Assembly: GCA_963722815.1 (NCBI GenBank)
Contig: CAVROM010000002.1
Span: 62,001 to 126,000, forward strand
DNA: 64,000 nucleotides
Direction: 5' to 3'
Source of the DNA: DASQFQ01 sp963722815
Lineage (GTDB): Bacteria > Actinomycetota > Thermoleophilia > Solirubrobacterales > Solirubrobacteraceae
In this document: positions 1 through 9,916 of the stretch, one piece after another
Numbering within the stretch: the first letter of the stretch is position 1
How the letters are laid out: every line of letters begins with the position of its first letter
The notes under the pieces: model-generated
What the model was told of the DNA's origin: nothing
Seen by the model: only the letters and a program-made list of their open reading frames with translations
The model's database searches: none
Program-made: the position numbers and the translations under genes

Positions 1-2
1 CG

Positions 3-602
3 GGCGGTTACGCGCTCGCCGACTACGCCGACGACGTCGCCGGCCTGATCCGCGGGCTGGAGCTGGAGCGCCCGACACTGCTCGGCCACTCGATGGGCGC
101 GCGGATCGCCACGACCTTCGCCGTCCGCCACCCCGAGCTGCGCGGTCCCGTGATCGCGGTCGACCCGCCTCTCAGCGGGCCGGGTCGCGCGCCGTACCCG
201 ATCACGCACGAGAGCTTCCTTGGCCAGCTCGAGCAGGCACGCGCGGGCACGACGGTCGCGGAGCTGCGCGAGCACTACCCGCGCTGGCCCGATCGCGAGC
301 TGGACCTGCGCACGCGCTGGCTCGTGACCTGCTCCGAGGAGGCGGTCGCCGAGTCGCACCGCAGCTTCCACGAGGAGGACTTCTTCGACGACTGGCCGCA
401 GGTCGCCGCGCCCGTGGCGTTCGTCTACGGCGGCGACAGCCCGATGGTCACCGCGGAGGGCGCCGCCGAGGCGGCGGAGCGCAACCCCGCGGCGCAGCTG
501 GTCTGCGTCCCGGGCGCCGGTCACATGATCCCGTGGGACAACCTCGACGGGTTCCGCGACGCGGTGACGACGTTGCTGGACGGCGTGTTCGGCAGCGACT
601 GA
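3..602 (+). CDS. Alpha/beta hydrolase, NicD-like, 5' end outside window
   Basis: The reading frame is open from position 3, so the N-terminus lies upstream of the window. The nucleophile elbow GHSMG is seen near 90-104. A later Asp sits in YGGDSP and a His in GAGHMIPWD, completing a Ser-Asp-His triad in the usual order. Alone this says only alpha/beta hydrolase. N-formylmaleamate deformylase (NicD) belongs to this fold, and the next genes encode the enzymes acting before and after it (NicX, NicF, NicE), so a deformylase releasing formate from N-formylmaleamate is the best guess. The stop is 36 bases before the next start. Fold confident, substrate inferred from context. Confidence 0.75.
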   Translation, partial: GGYALADYADDVAGLIRGLELERPTLLGHSMGARIATTFAVRHPELRGPVIAVDPPLSGPGRAPYPITHESFLGQLEQARAGTTVAELREHYPRWPDRELDLRTRWLVTCSEEAVAESHRSFHEEDFFDDWPQVAAPVAFVYGGDSPMVTAEGAAEAAERNPAAQLVCVPGAGHMIPWDNLDGFRDAVTTLLDGVFGSD

Positions 603-603
603 T

Positions 604-615
604 ATATGATATTCG
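604..615 (+). promoter_or_regulatory. AT-rich ATATGATATTCG box upstream of first nicX
   Basis: This AT-rich island in otherwise about 70 percent GC DNA lies directly behind the hydrolase stop and 22 bases before the nicX-like ATG. The same 12-mer with one change (ATATGATATACG) recurs at 9872-9883 before the second nicX-like gene. ATAT-G-ATAT is an odd-centred inverted repeat, so it could be an operator for the GntR protein at 11658. It also contains TATGAT, a fair -10 hexamer. I see no good -35 at 16-18 bases. A purine-rich GGAGAGGAAGGGAG between box and ATG supplies the ribosome site. Confidence 0.45.
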
Positions 616-637
616 GAGAGGAAGGGAGCCGAGGCCG

Positions 638-1691
638 ATGACCGCACCGACGTTCGTGGACATGTGCCGCAGCGAGCTGTCGCTGTGCGGCATCGAGGCG
701 GGCAGCACCGTCGCGGTGCTGTCGCAGGGCAACGAGCGCCCGAACTACGTCACCGCGTTCCTGCAGGCGGCCCGTGAGCTCGAGGCGACCGCCTACCACC
801 TGCGGCTCGACGCGCAGGACTCCTCGCTCGACGGCGACGTCGGCACGTGGTCGGTGGGCGAGACGCCGCTGGCCGGCAACCGCCCGGCGATCGAGGCGCT
901 CAAGCTGCGTCGACCTGGTCGTCGACACGGTCTTCCTGCTGTTCTCGAAGGAGCAGATGGAGATCCAGGAGTCGGGCACGCGCGTGCTCGCCTGCATCGA
1001 GCCGATCGACCACCTGCGCGAGATGTTCCCCAGCCCGCGCCTGCGCGAGCGCGTCGAGTTCGGCGGCGAGCTGCTGGGGAGCGCGGAGCAGCTGCGCTTC
1101 ACGAACCATCACGGCACCGACGTGACCTACCAGCTCGGCGCCTACCCGGTGATCACGCAGTACGGCTACACCGACACGCCCGGGCGCTGGGACCACTGGC
1201 CGTCGGGCTTCCTGTTCACCGGCGGCAGCGACGACGGCGTCGACGGCCGCGTCGTGATCGCGCCCGGCGACATCGTCTTCCCGTTCAAGTCCTACGTGCA
1301 GACGCCGATCGAGCTAACGATCGAGCGGGGCCGGATCGAGTCCGTCGACGGCCCGGGCGTGGACGCCGAGCTGCTGCGCAGCTATATGGAGAGCTTTGAC
1401 GACCCCGACGCCTACGGGATCGCCCACATCGGCTGGGGCATGCTCGAGACCGCGCGCTGGAACGTGCTCGCCACCGACCGCCGCGGCATGGGCATGCACG
1501 GCCGCTCCTTCTACGGGAACGTGCTGTTCTCGACCGGCCCCAACCAGGAGCTCGGCGGGCCCAACGACACGCCGTGCCACATCGACGTGCCGATGCGCAA
1601 CTGCTCGCTGTACCTCGACGAGCGCCCGATCGTGGTCGACGGGGACATCGTCGTCGACGAGCTGAAAGCTGACGGGATGGTGAACGCATGA
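638..1691 (+). CDS. nicX: 2,5-dihydroxypyridine 5,6-dioxygenase-like protein, copy 1 (one frameshift)
   Basis: About 350 residues, the length of NicX, in the M29 aminopeptidase-like fold. NicX opens 2,5-dihydroxypyridine to N-formylmaleamate using Fe(II). As I recall, its iron ligands are one His, then a His-x-Asp pair near the C-terminus. Here HIGWG (His at 1425-1427) and CHIDVPM (His 1578-1580, Asp 1584-1586) fit that pattern, so this copy should bind iron. The frame breaks near 905, where CTGCGTCGAC replaces the expected CTCGTCGAC; both halves align with the paralogue at 9917-10979. It ends in an ATGA overlap with the next gene. Start ATG at 638 follows a purine-rich site. It would be annotated generically as leucyl aminopeptidase. 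Confidence 0.8.
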
Positions 1692-3549
1692 GCTTCCTCA
1701 ACCCGTTCGACGTCGAGACGCCGGCGGGCGCCGAGGGGTGGGAGGAGACCTACCCCTACTACGCGCGCTTCGCCGAGGCGCGGCGCGAGTCGGAGGAGGG
1801 CCGCTTCTGGTTCTTCGACGGGATGCACAACCCCGAGCCGATCTTCCCCTTCGACACGATCATGACCGAGAACTGGCTGGGTCGCACTGCAACCAGATGA
1901 CGACGCGCGTCTTCTCTGGTGCCGCCGGCCCTGGGGGATCGACCACCGGATCGTCAACGGCTACCTCTACATCAGCCCGAGCACGCTCTCCGACCCGGCG
2001 CGTGATCGCCGAGCGCGCCGAGCTACTTCGGCCGCCGCGCGCGGCCACTACTTCGAGAACTGGCAGGAGATCTACGACGCGGTGGATCGTCAAGGCGGAG
2101 GACTGCATCGAGCCGGCTCAAGGCGCTCGAGTTGACGCCGCTGCCGGAGATCGAGGACGAGGCCATGGTCACCGAGCCATCGCGGCGTCTACAGCGGCTA
2201 CGACCTCCTCGACGACCTACGACCGCCTGATCGAGAACCTCTTCGAGATGGGCTCGTATCACTTCGAGATGCTCAACCTCGGGTACGGCGCCTACCTCAC
2301 CTTCCGCGAGTTCTGCCAGAAACGCCTTCCCGGCCATCACCGACCAGACACGTCGCGCGCATGGTAGCCGGCATCGACATCCTCGATGTTCCGGCCCGAC
2401 GACGAGGTCACGCGAGCTGGCGGCGCTGGCGCTCGAGCTCGGGCTCGGCCGACGCAGATCCGCGACTACGACGTCCCGACGCCGAACGCGCTGCGCCGAG
2501 ATCGGCCGCCGCGAGCGCGGCGGACGCGAGTGGCTGGCGGCGCTACGACGCCGCCAAGGAGCCGTGGTTCTGGTACTCGACGGGCGCGGGCTACTACCCC
2601 CACCGACCGGGCGTGGGCCGACGACCTGCGGCTGCCGTTCAACGGCGATGCGGCGGCTTACATCGAGAATGCTCGAGGCCGGCGAGCCGCGTCGACCGCC
2701 CGCTGCGAGCGATCATCGAGGAGCGCGAGCGCATGACCGGCGAGTACTCCGAGCTCCTGCCCACCGACGAGGACCGCGCAGGCCTTCGACAGGAGCTCGT
2801 GCAGCTGGCGCGCACGGTCTACCCCTACGTCGAGAACCACAACTTCTACGTCGAGCACTGGCTACCACTCGCGCTGTTCTGGAACAAGGTGCGCGAGCTC
2901 GGCGACCTGTTTGCGCGCCCGCGGCTTCATCGAGGACCGCGAGGACATCTTCTACCTGCACCGCAACGAGATCCACTCGGCGCTGTACGACCTCGATCAT
3001 CAGCTGGGCGGCGGGCACTCGACGGCGCGGGGCCGACCCACTGGCCGCCGATCGTCGCAACGCCGGCGCGAGATCCGCGAGGCCCTCAAGGGCTGGACCC
3101 CGCCGCCCGCGCTCGGGCGTGCCGCCGGAGGACATCAGCGAGCCGATCACGATCATGCTGTGGGGGATCACGCAGGAGACGATCGACGAGTGGCTCGGCG
3201 CCGGCGCGGGCGACAGCAACGGCGACGCTGCGCGGCGTCGCCGCCTCGCCGGGCAAGGCCCGCGGGCGCGCGCGCGTGGTCACCTCGCCGGAGGACCTGC
3301 ATCGAGGTCCAGACCGGCGAGATCCTCGTCTGCCGCGTCACGGCTCCGAGCTGGGCGCCGGTGTTCTCGCGCCTCGCGGCGGCGGTCTCCGACGTGGGCG
3401 GGATCATGGCCCACACCGCGATCGTGTCGCGCGAGTACGGCCTGCCGGCGGTGGTCGGGACCGGCTTCGCGACGCAGCGGGTGAAGACCGGTCAGCTGAT
3501 CGAGGTCGACGGAAACGAGGGCACCGTGCGCGTCCTGGAGGCCGTGTGA
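1688..3549 (+). CDS. PEP-utilising protein with C-terminal phosphohistidine domain (PpsA-like), multiply frameshifted
   Basis: About 620 residues once the frames are joined. The C-terminal 100 residues are the swivelling phosphohistidine domain of PEP synthase/PPDK: SPGKARGRARVV, then GGIMAHTAIVSRE with the acceptor His at 3412-3414, then GLPAVVGTG. The N-terminal 480 residues (for example GMHNPEPIFPFDT) are not an ATP-grasp or a PEP-binding barrel that I recognise. Size and layout match subunit PpsA of phenylphosphate synthase (about 70 kDa), with the ATP-grasp on a second protein, here the next gene. The sequence changes frame many times, yet every segment continues the same protein, so error is likelier than decay. 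It starts inside the nicX stop (ATGA) and ends in a GTGA overlap. Confidence 0.75.
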
Positions 3550-4613
3550 GCGAGCCGCTGATTGTCTGGCTCGACGACCCGGCGCACGCGTCGGCTTCCG
3601 TCCTGGGCGGCAAGTTCGCGAGCCTGGCCGAGATGGCGGTCGCGGGCTTCGATGTCCCCGCCGGGTTCGCGGTGACCACCGCCGCGTGGCAGGCCTTCGA
3701 GGCCGCGAACGGGCTCGCGGAGCGCGCTGCGGAGGCGCGGGCGGTCGACCCCGCGGACCTCGCGGCGATCGAGGCCGCGGCGGCCGGGATGGCGGCGGCG
3801 ATCGAGGCGGCGCCGCTGCCGCCGGAGCTCGAGACCGAGCTCGAGGCCGCCTACGCGCGGCTGGAGGAGCTCGCGGGCGCGCCGGGCACGCCGGTCGCGG
3901 TCCGCTCCTCCGGCGTCGCCGAGGACCTCGGGGGCGCGAGCTTCGCTGGGCAGTACGAGACGTTCCTGTGGGTGATGGGCGCCGAGGAGCTACCGCCGGC
4001 ACGTGCGCCGCTGCTGGACCGGCCTGTTCAGCGCGCCGGTGCTGACCTACCGCCCGGACGCCGAGGAGGGCCGCGCATCGAGCACCGCGGCATGGTGGTG
4101 GGCGTGCAGCGCATGGTGGTCCCGCGCGCGGCCGGCGTGATGTTCACGCTCGACCCGCTCAACGGCGACCGCTCGAAGATCGTGCTCGAAGGCGCGTGGG
4201 GGCTCGGCGAAGCGGTCGTCGGCGGCGAGGTCACGCCCGACCGCTTCCGGGTCGACAAGGTCACGCTCGAGCTGCTCGCGCGCGAGCTCTCCGACAAGGA
4301 GGTGGAGTGCCGTGTTCGATCCCGCGAGCCGGCGGCGTTCGCATGGCGCCGGTGCCCGCAAAGCGCCGCGATGCTCGCCTGCCTCGAGGATGAGCACGTG
4401 ATCGCGCTCGCCACGCTCGGCAAGCGGATCGAGCGCCACCGGCGCGCGCCGGTGGACGTCGAGTGGGCGGTCGACGACCGCGGCGCGATCCACGTCCTCC
4501 AGGTCCGGCCGGAGACGGTCTGGAGCCGCCGGCCCAAGCAGCCGATCGCCGGGCCGGGCGGCACCGGCGTCCAGCGCGTGCTCGCGAAGTTCATGGCGGG
4601 GGGCGCGGGGTGA
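3546..4613 (+). CDS. PPDK/PEP-synthase N-terminal ATP-grasp subunit (PpsB-like), frameshifted
   Basis: About 355 residues forming only the ATP-grasp part of pyruvate phosphate dikinase/PEP synthase: GGKFASLAEM and VPAGFAVTT near the start, VAVRSSGVAEDL, FAGQYETFLWV, AAGVMFTLDP, WGLGEAVVGGEVTPD and, at the end, DVEWA with VLQVRPETVWS. The 355-residue length is that of phenylphosphate synthase subunit PpsB (about 40 kDa). With its partner at 1688 it would pass a phosphoryl group from ATP to the partner's His and then to an acceptor, perhaps a hydroxypyridine or an enzyme residue. Frames shift near 3990-4060 and 4310-4380. GTG start at 3546 overlaps the upstream stop; the TGA at 4611 overlaps the next GTG. 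Confidence 0.8.
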   Translation: MSEPLIVWLDDPAHASASVLGGKFASLAEMAVAGFDVPAGFAVTTAAWQAFEAANGLAERAAEARAVDPADLAAIEAAAAGMAAAIEAAPLPPELETELEAAYARLEELAGAPGTPVAVRSSGVAEDLGGASFAGQYETFLWVMGAEELPPARAPLLDRPVQRAGADLPPGRRGGPRIEHRGMVVGVQRMVVPRAAGVMFTLDPLNGDRSKIVLEGAWGLGEAVVGGEVTPDRFRVDKVTLELLARELSDKEVECRVRSREPAAFAWRRCPQSAAMLACLEDEHVIALATLGKRIERHRRAPVDVEWAVDDRGAIHVLQVRPETVWSRRPKQPIAGPGGTGVQRVLAKFMAGGAG

Positions 4614-5491
4614 AGGCCGGCGACGTTCGACTACGTGCGGCCGGGCTCCGTCGGCGAGGCGCTGCAGGCGCTCGACGACCACGCGGGCGCCGCGCGAGCT
4701 GCTGGCCGGCGGCCAGAGCCTCGTGCCGATGCTGCACATGCGGCTGATGCAGGTGAGCGCGCTGGTGGACATCAACCGGCTCGACGAGCTCGCCGACATC
4801 CGCGCCGAGGGCGCCACCACGGTGCTCGGCCCGCTCGTGCGCTACGCGGCGATCGAGCGCTCGCCGATCGTCTCGGAGCGGCTGCCGCTGCTGCAGTGCA
4901 TGGTCGGCTACGTCGGCGACCCGCAGGTCCGCAACCGCGGCACGCTGGGCGGGCAGCCTGGCGCAGCCCGACCCGACCGGCGAGATGCCGCTCGCCTGCC
5001 TCGCGCTCGACGCGACGGTCGTTGCCGCGAGCGTCTCGGGCCGGCGCGAGATCCCGATCGACGACTTCCTCGAGAGCGCGTACGCGACCACGCTCGAGCC
5101 CGAGGAGATGATCACCGAGGTCTCGCTTCCCCGCCGCGCCCGACGCCTTCGCGTTCCTCGAGCGCGGCCGCAAGCACAACGACTTCGCCGTGCTACAGCG
5201 TCGCCGTCGCTCGGCCGCAGCGGCGCGGACGGGCGCTGGACCGACGTGCGGATCGCGCTCGGCGGCGTCAACGACCGCGCCGTGCTGGCGACACGCGCCG
5301 CCGCTACCTGCTCGAGGGCACCGCGCTCGAGGACGAGGCGATCGCCAAGGCCGCGGAGGCCGCGCTCGAGGTGGTCGATCCGCCCAGCGACGTGCGCGGC
5401 TCCGCCGAGTACCGGCGCCACCTGGTCCCCATCTACGTTCGCCGCGCGCTGGCGAAGCTGCGCGACGACAAGGAGGGCACGCAATGCCTGA
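4610..5491 (+). CDS. Molybdenum hydroxylase FAD subunit (CoxM/NicA-type), frameshifted
   Basis: Medium subunit of the xanthine dehydrogenase/CO dehydrogenase family, about 290 residues, carrying FAD between the 2Fe-2S subunit and the electron acceptor. FAD-binding signatures are AGGQSLVPML near 4705-4735 and RNRGTLGG near 4930-4955, the latter just before a frameshift. The C-terminal CO_deh_flav_C region contains EYRRHLVPIYVRRAL. Frameshifts lie near 4630, 4690, 4955, 5135, 5195 (an extra A turning CTC into CTAC) and 5290. GTG at 4610 overlaps the upstream stop. The true 3' end is uncertain because the frame runs into the next gene; a TGA at 5489 would give an 8-base overlap. Confidence 0.8.
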
Positions 5492-6002
5492 TCCCGTCTC
5501 AGATCTCCGTCACCGTCAACGGCCGCGCGTACCGGCGCGACGGTCGAGCCGCGCGTGCACCTCGCCGACTTCCTGCGCCACGAGCTCGGCCTGACCGGCA
5601 CCCATATCGGCTGCGAGCAGGGCGTGTGCGGCAACTGCACGGTGCTACGTCGACGGCGAGGCCTGTGAAGTCGTGTCTGATGTTCGCCGACGCAGGCCGA
5701 CGGGACGATGCGATGCACGACCGTCGAAGTCGCTCGCCGAACGGCGACCGCCTGCACCCCGCTCCAGGAGGCGTTCAAGAGATGACGCACGCGCTGCAGT
5801 GCGGCGACTGCACGCCGGGCTTCCTGATGATGGCCACGGCGATCGCCGCGGACGGTAGAGGCGAAGCCCTAAAGCCGCGACGGAGCTGCGCGACCAGCTC
5901 GCCGGCAGTGCTCTGTCGCTGCACGGGCTACCAGAACATCCTTGACGGCGGTCGAGCAGCTTCCTCGACGAGCGCGAGGAGGCGGGGGCGCTCGATGGCT
6001 GA
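5484..6002 (+). CDS. Molybdenum hydroxylase 2Fe-2S subunit (CoxS/NicA-type), frameshifted
   Basis: Small iron-sulfur subunit, about 165 residues. All eight cluster cysteines can be read: plant-type motif GCEQGVCGNCTVL (5609-5647), then the C-terminal fold with QCGDCTPGF near 5794-5820 and CRCTGYQNIL near 5914-5943. It relays two electrons from the Mo centre to the FAD subunit. Errors seen: an extra G near 5542 (CGACGGTCGAG for CGACGTCGAG), an extra A at 5647 (CTACGTCGAC for CTCGTCGAC), an extra T near 5664, and extra bases in GACGGCGGTCGAG near 5946. After joining, the frame ends at TGA 6000-6002, overlapping the large-subunit ATG at 5995. Confidence 0.82.
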
Positions 6003-8464
6003 GGTCTCGAGGCGACGCGCGAGACGACGCGCTCCGGCGGCATCGGCGCGAGCGTCGAATCGCAAGGAGGACGACCGGCTGCTGCGCGGCTACGGCCGCT
6101 TCGCACGACGATGTCGACCCCGCGCACGGGCTGCACATGGCGGTCGGGCGCTGCCCGTTCCCGCACGCCCGGATCCTTCGACATCGACATCTCCGCGCGC
6201 GCTCGCGCTCGAGCGGCGTGGAGGACGTGCTCGATAGGGGCGCGAGGTGGTCGAGCGCAAGCGCGCCGCTCAGCTGTCCTCGGCCGGTGCCCGACGCGCC
6301 GCTCGCTCGACTTCTACGCGATGGCGAACGGACGTCGCGCGTGTTCGAGGGCCAACCCGCGTGGTCAGCGTCGCCGCCGTCGAGCCGGCAGGTCGCCGAG
6401 GACGCGCTGGCGCTGATCGACGTCGACTACGACCCGCTGCCGCACGTCTTCGACGTCGATGTCGGCGATAGGCGCCGGACGCCCCGCCTGCACCACGCGC
6501 GTGCATGCCGTCGAACCTGCTCGGCGACTCAACCCGATGGGCTCTCGGCGATCCCGAAAAGCGCTGGATCGGCGGCGGCCGAGGTGGTGCTCGAGGAGCG
6601 CTTCCACGATCAACCGCGTCAGCGGCTCTGCCGATGGAGACGCGCTGCGATCGTTCGCCGAGTGGCAGCCCGGCGCCCGCGAAAGCTCGACCGTCCGCCA
6701 CTCCACGCAGGCGCCGCACCTGCGTGCGCAAGAACAGCTCGCCGAGTCGCTGTTGCATCGAAGTGACGGCGCGGTGCGGGTGCATGGCGAAGCGACGTCG
6801 GCGGCGGCTTCGGGCTGAAGCTCGGGATCTATCCCGAGGACGTGCCTCGCCTGCCGCAACGCGATCGACTCGCACCGCCGGGTCAAGTAGGTCGAGCAAC
6901 GCGTCGCAGTTCTCTGCAGCGACAACGCAGGCGCGCGAGGTGGTGCACGACGATAACGCTGGGCGCGGACGCGCGACGGCGCGGATCGATAGGCACTGAC
7001 GACGAACGTGTATGCAGGTCGACCTCGGCGAGCTACAACTCGTCCGTTCGGCTCACCGCAGCTGATCGAGCGTGATGTTCACCGGGCCCTAACAAGGTCG
7101 ACGATGCGCGCGATCGGAGCGGCGTGTGTGCTGATGAACAAGGCGCGTCGGCGCCGACCGCGGTTACGGGCAGGCCGGAGTCGTGCTTCGTGCGCGAGCT
7201 ACTCGTCGACCTCATGGCGCGCCGGCTCGGGCATCGACCGCGTCGAGCTGTGTGATCAGAACATGGTCACGTCGCGAGGATCATGCCGTGGCAGATCGCT
7301 CAGCGGCGCGATCATACGACAGCGGCGACTACGAGCAGTGCCTGCGAGATTCGAAAGCGCGCGATCAGGCTACGAGGAGCACGTGCGCCGCGACACGCCC
7401 GGCGACGAGGACGAGACGCTATCGGCATCGGCCTCCTCGATTCGTCGAGCGCACGAGCTACCAGAGCTACGAAGTGGCTAAGCCAAGCAGCGGCTCGCGC
7501 TTCGGCTCGCGACGAGAGCGTGTCCTGCGCGCGAACCGCTCCAGGCGGAGATCGACGTCTACAGCGGCGTGTCCGCGTTCGGGGCGGGGAGCAGAGACGC
7601 CTTCGCGCAGATCGTCGCCGACGATGTACCGGCGTCGACTACGACGCGTCGCGATCCATATCGGCGACACGAAGGCCTCCCGCTACAACACCGGCGGCTT
7701 CGCGATCGCGCACGCTGATCGACGCCGCGGCGCGCTGCGACCAGGCCGGCGAGAGAGCTGCGCGACAAGACGCTGCGGATCGCCAGCCTTCATCCTCGAG
7801 GACGGACGCCGGCGACGATCGAGATCCACGGCCGGTTGAGCGCGCCTGCGCGACGAACCTCGGACACGAGCGTGCCGCTACGGCGACGTCCACGACGCGC
7901 GCGATCATCAACCAGGCGATGCCGACCGGGGAGCTCCTGGCTGGAGGCCACCGCCCACTTTGAGACCGAGGCCGCCGCCTCTACGCGTTCGGCACTGCGG
8001 CGGCGCTCGTGTCGGTGGACACCGAGAACCGGCGACTTCGACGTCGAGCGCTTCGTGATGGTGCACGACTGCGGCAGCCAGGTGAACCCGAAGCTGTCGA
8101 CGGCCAGGTTCAGGCGCGCTCGCCCAGGCTTTCGGCCAGGCGGTGATGGAGGAGCTGCGTCTACGACGCGCGACACGGGGCAGCTCGTCAACGGCACGAT
8201 GCTCGACTACTTCATGCCCACCATCGGCGGACGTCCGGACTTCGAGCTGCGACCACACGTACGTGAAGTCCCCCGGCACGCCGTTCGGCGTCGAGCGGCG
8301 TCGGCGAGATCGGCACGATCCCCGCAGCGGCGCGACGATCGCCAACGCGCGTGTGCGACGCGCTAGCGGACTTCGGGGTGGAGATCATCCGCCTCCCGCT
8401 CAACGCCGGAGCTGTGTGTAGAGCGCTCGAGCAGGCGGAGAGCGACCGAGGAGCATGCGGATGA
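5995..8464 (+). CDS. Molybdenum hydroxylase large (Mo cofactor) subunit, heavily frameshifted
   Basis: About 790 residues of a CoxL/XdhB-type subunit that holds molybdopterin cytosine dinucleotide and hydroxylates an aromatic N-heterocycle with water as oxygen source. Readable segments include KEDDRLLRGYGRF (6064-6103), VAEDALALIDVDYDPLPHV (about 6391-6450), TQAPHL, RGYGQ at 7159-7173, VNPKL, and GVGEIGTIPAA with the presumed catalytic Glu at 8306-8308. RGYGQ stands where CO dehydrogenase has AYRCSFR, so this is a hydroxylase and not a CO dehydrogenase. At least twenty indels occur. Three are the same TA insertion in CGA|TA|GG (6235, 6469, 6990). Joined, it stops at TGA 8462-8464, overlapping the next ATG. 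Confidence 0.78.
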
Positions 8465-9110
8465 AGATGCAGTGAGGAGTTCGTTTAGCCGGAGCCGCCC
8501 GCAACCCGTGGTAGTTCTTCGATCATGTCATCGTTTAGCGCGCTGCGCGCCCGGCGTCGAGGAGGTGACCGTGTTCGACGCCGACAACTCGCGCGTGCGC
8601 GTGACGCATGCGTTCGTTCCCATGTCGGCGACCTTCGACCTGAAGATGCGTATCACGGACCGCGACCCGGGCGCTCGATGGAGTTCACCGCGATCGTCCG
8701 CAGCGTGCGCGGCGCCGCGTGCAACGTGCGCTCGACCAACACCGTCGCGCTCGAAGCGTCGAGAGGGTTTTCACCCGCGTCACGCTCGACGGCGACGTGC
8801 GCTCGTCGGCATGCTCGGCTCGATCGGGCAGAAGGTTTGTCCGATCATCCGTCAAGGTCACGCGCTCCTTCGCCGAGGCGCTCGAGCGCGAGCTGTCCGT
8901 GAACGGCGCGCCGAGGCTGCGCCGCCGCCCAGGCGGCGGAGCCCGAGCGCATCCGCCGGCGCCCGAAAGTCGTCCGCACATCGCTCCCGCGCCGGCGCCC
9001 CTCCCAGCGCCGCCGCCTCGCGAGTCGCGCGCGTCGCTCGCCGTAGCTGCTGCGGCGTGCGCCGCCGCGGCGACGCTCGTGCTATGCTCCTGCGCCGCCG
9101 GCGTGTATGA
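8461..9110 (+). CDS. Stand-alone SRPBCC/CoxG-family subunit with C-terminal membrane anchor, frameshifted
   Basis: About 210 residues. Segments read as CoxG: ARCAPGVEEVTVFD, SATFDLKMRITDRDPG, VRSTNTVALEA, VGMLGSIGQKV and RSFAEALERELS. The joined C-terminus is a basic stretch, then an Ala/Leu-rich membrane segment and RRRR, as in CoxG proteins that recruit CO dehydrogenase to the membrane. In many N-heterocycle molybdohydroxylases an SRPBCC domain is fused to a subunit; here it is separate. ATG at 8461 overlaps the large-subunit stop, and TGA 9108-9110 overlaps the nicE ATG. Frameshifts lie near 8475, 8500, 8545, 8670, 8760-8850 and 8920-9080. Confidence 0.72.
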
Positions 9111-9860
9111 GCGCCCCGACGCGCATCGCGCTCGTCGTCCCGAGCTCGTACACGATGATCGAGACCGAGGTCCGGAGATGCTCCGGCGGACGTGCGCCGA
9201 CTACACGTTCCATTCGAGCCGCGCCGTGCTCCACAACGTGGACGCCGATTCGCTCGATGCGATATTCGTTCATGCGTACCGCTGTGCTTCGGAGCTCTCC
9301 GACGCCCGCGTCGACGCGATCGTCTACGCCTGCCTCGTGCGCTGATGGCGCGCGGCCCGGCGCGCACAACGCGTCGAGCAGCGGCTGTGCGAGTGGCGCG
9401 AGCCGGCGCGGCCGATCCCGCGATCAGCTCCAGCGCCGGTGCGCTCGTGCGGACGCTGCACGCCCACGGCTTCACCCGGGTGGCGATCCTCACGCCGGAC
9501 ATGGATGCGCTGACGCAGTTGGTGCGCGAGTACCTCGAGGCGGCGTGCGTCACCGTGGTCGACGCGCTCAGCCTCCGCGTGCCGGACAACGTCGCGGTGT
9601 GCCGTCTCGATCCGATGCGGCTGCCGGAGCTGGCGTCCGTCCTCGACCTCGCCGGCGCCCACGCGGTGATCATCTCGGCGTGTGTGCAGATGCCGTCGCT
9701 CGCGGCCATCCCCGTGGCGGAGGAGCGGCTCGGGCTCCCGGTACTCTCGGCTGCGACGGCGACGGTTCACGACCTCCTGGAGCGGCTGGGACGGCCGGCG
9801 GAGGTGCCCGGCGCGGGGCGGCTGCTCGCCCGCGGGCGGCCCACTGTCAAGGCTGGCTGA
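9107..9860 (+). CDS. nicE: Maleate cis-trans isomerase (NicE-like), frameshifted in 5' third
   Basis: Asp/Glu racemase superfamily, about 250 residues. Maleate isomerase converts maleate to fumarate with two catalytic cysteines. Both are present: IVYACLV (Cys at 9331-9333) and ISACVQMPSL (Cys at 9681-9683); the second motif is diagnostic. The start MSAPTRIALVVPSS is typical. Frameshifts occur near 9135-9170, 9260, 9300 and 9345-9420, after which the frame is clean to the TGA at 9858-9860. It is the last step of the lower pathway and feeds the TCA cycle. It overlaps the upstream subunit by ATGA, and a 56-base gap with a regulatory box follows. Confidence 0.82.
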
Positions 9861-9871
9861 CGGCCTCCCGA

Positions 9872-9883
9872 ATATGATATACG
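9872..9883 (+). promoter_or_regulatory. AT-rich ATATGATATACG box upstream of second nicX
   Basis: It matches the box at 604-615 in 11 of 12 positions and sits 34 bases before the TTG start of the second nicX-like gene. Between box and start lies CCTCCGACGACTACGACGG, whose CCTCCG can pair with CGGAGG, followed by the ribosome site GGAGGAGGA (9902-9910). It is probably an internal promoter or the operator of the cluster regulator, dividing the cluster into two transcription units. Confidence 0.45.
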
Positions 9884-9916
9884 TCCTCCGACGACTACGA
9901 CGGAGGAGGATCGACG

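Noticed and set aside
4610..9110. Aerobic CO dehydrogenase (coxMSL plus coxG)
   Set aside because: The active-site loop reads RGYGQ (7159-7173) and not the AYRCSFR loop of true CO dehydrogenase, the subunit order is M-S-L, and all neighbours are pyridine-pathway genes.
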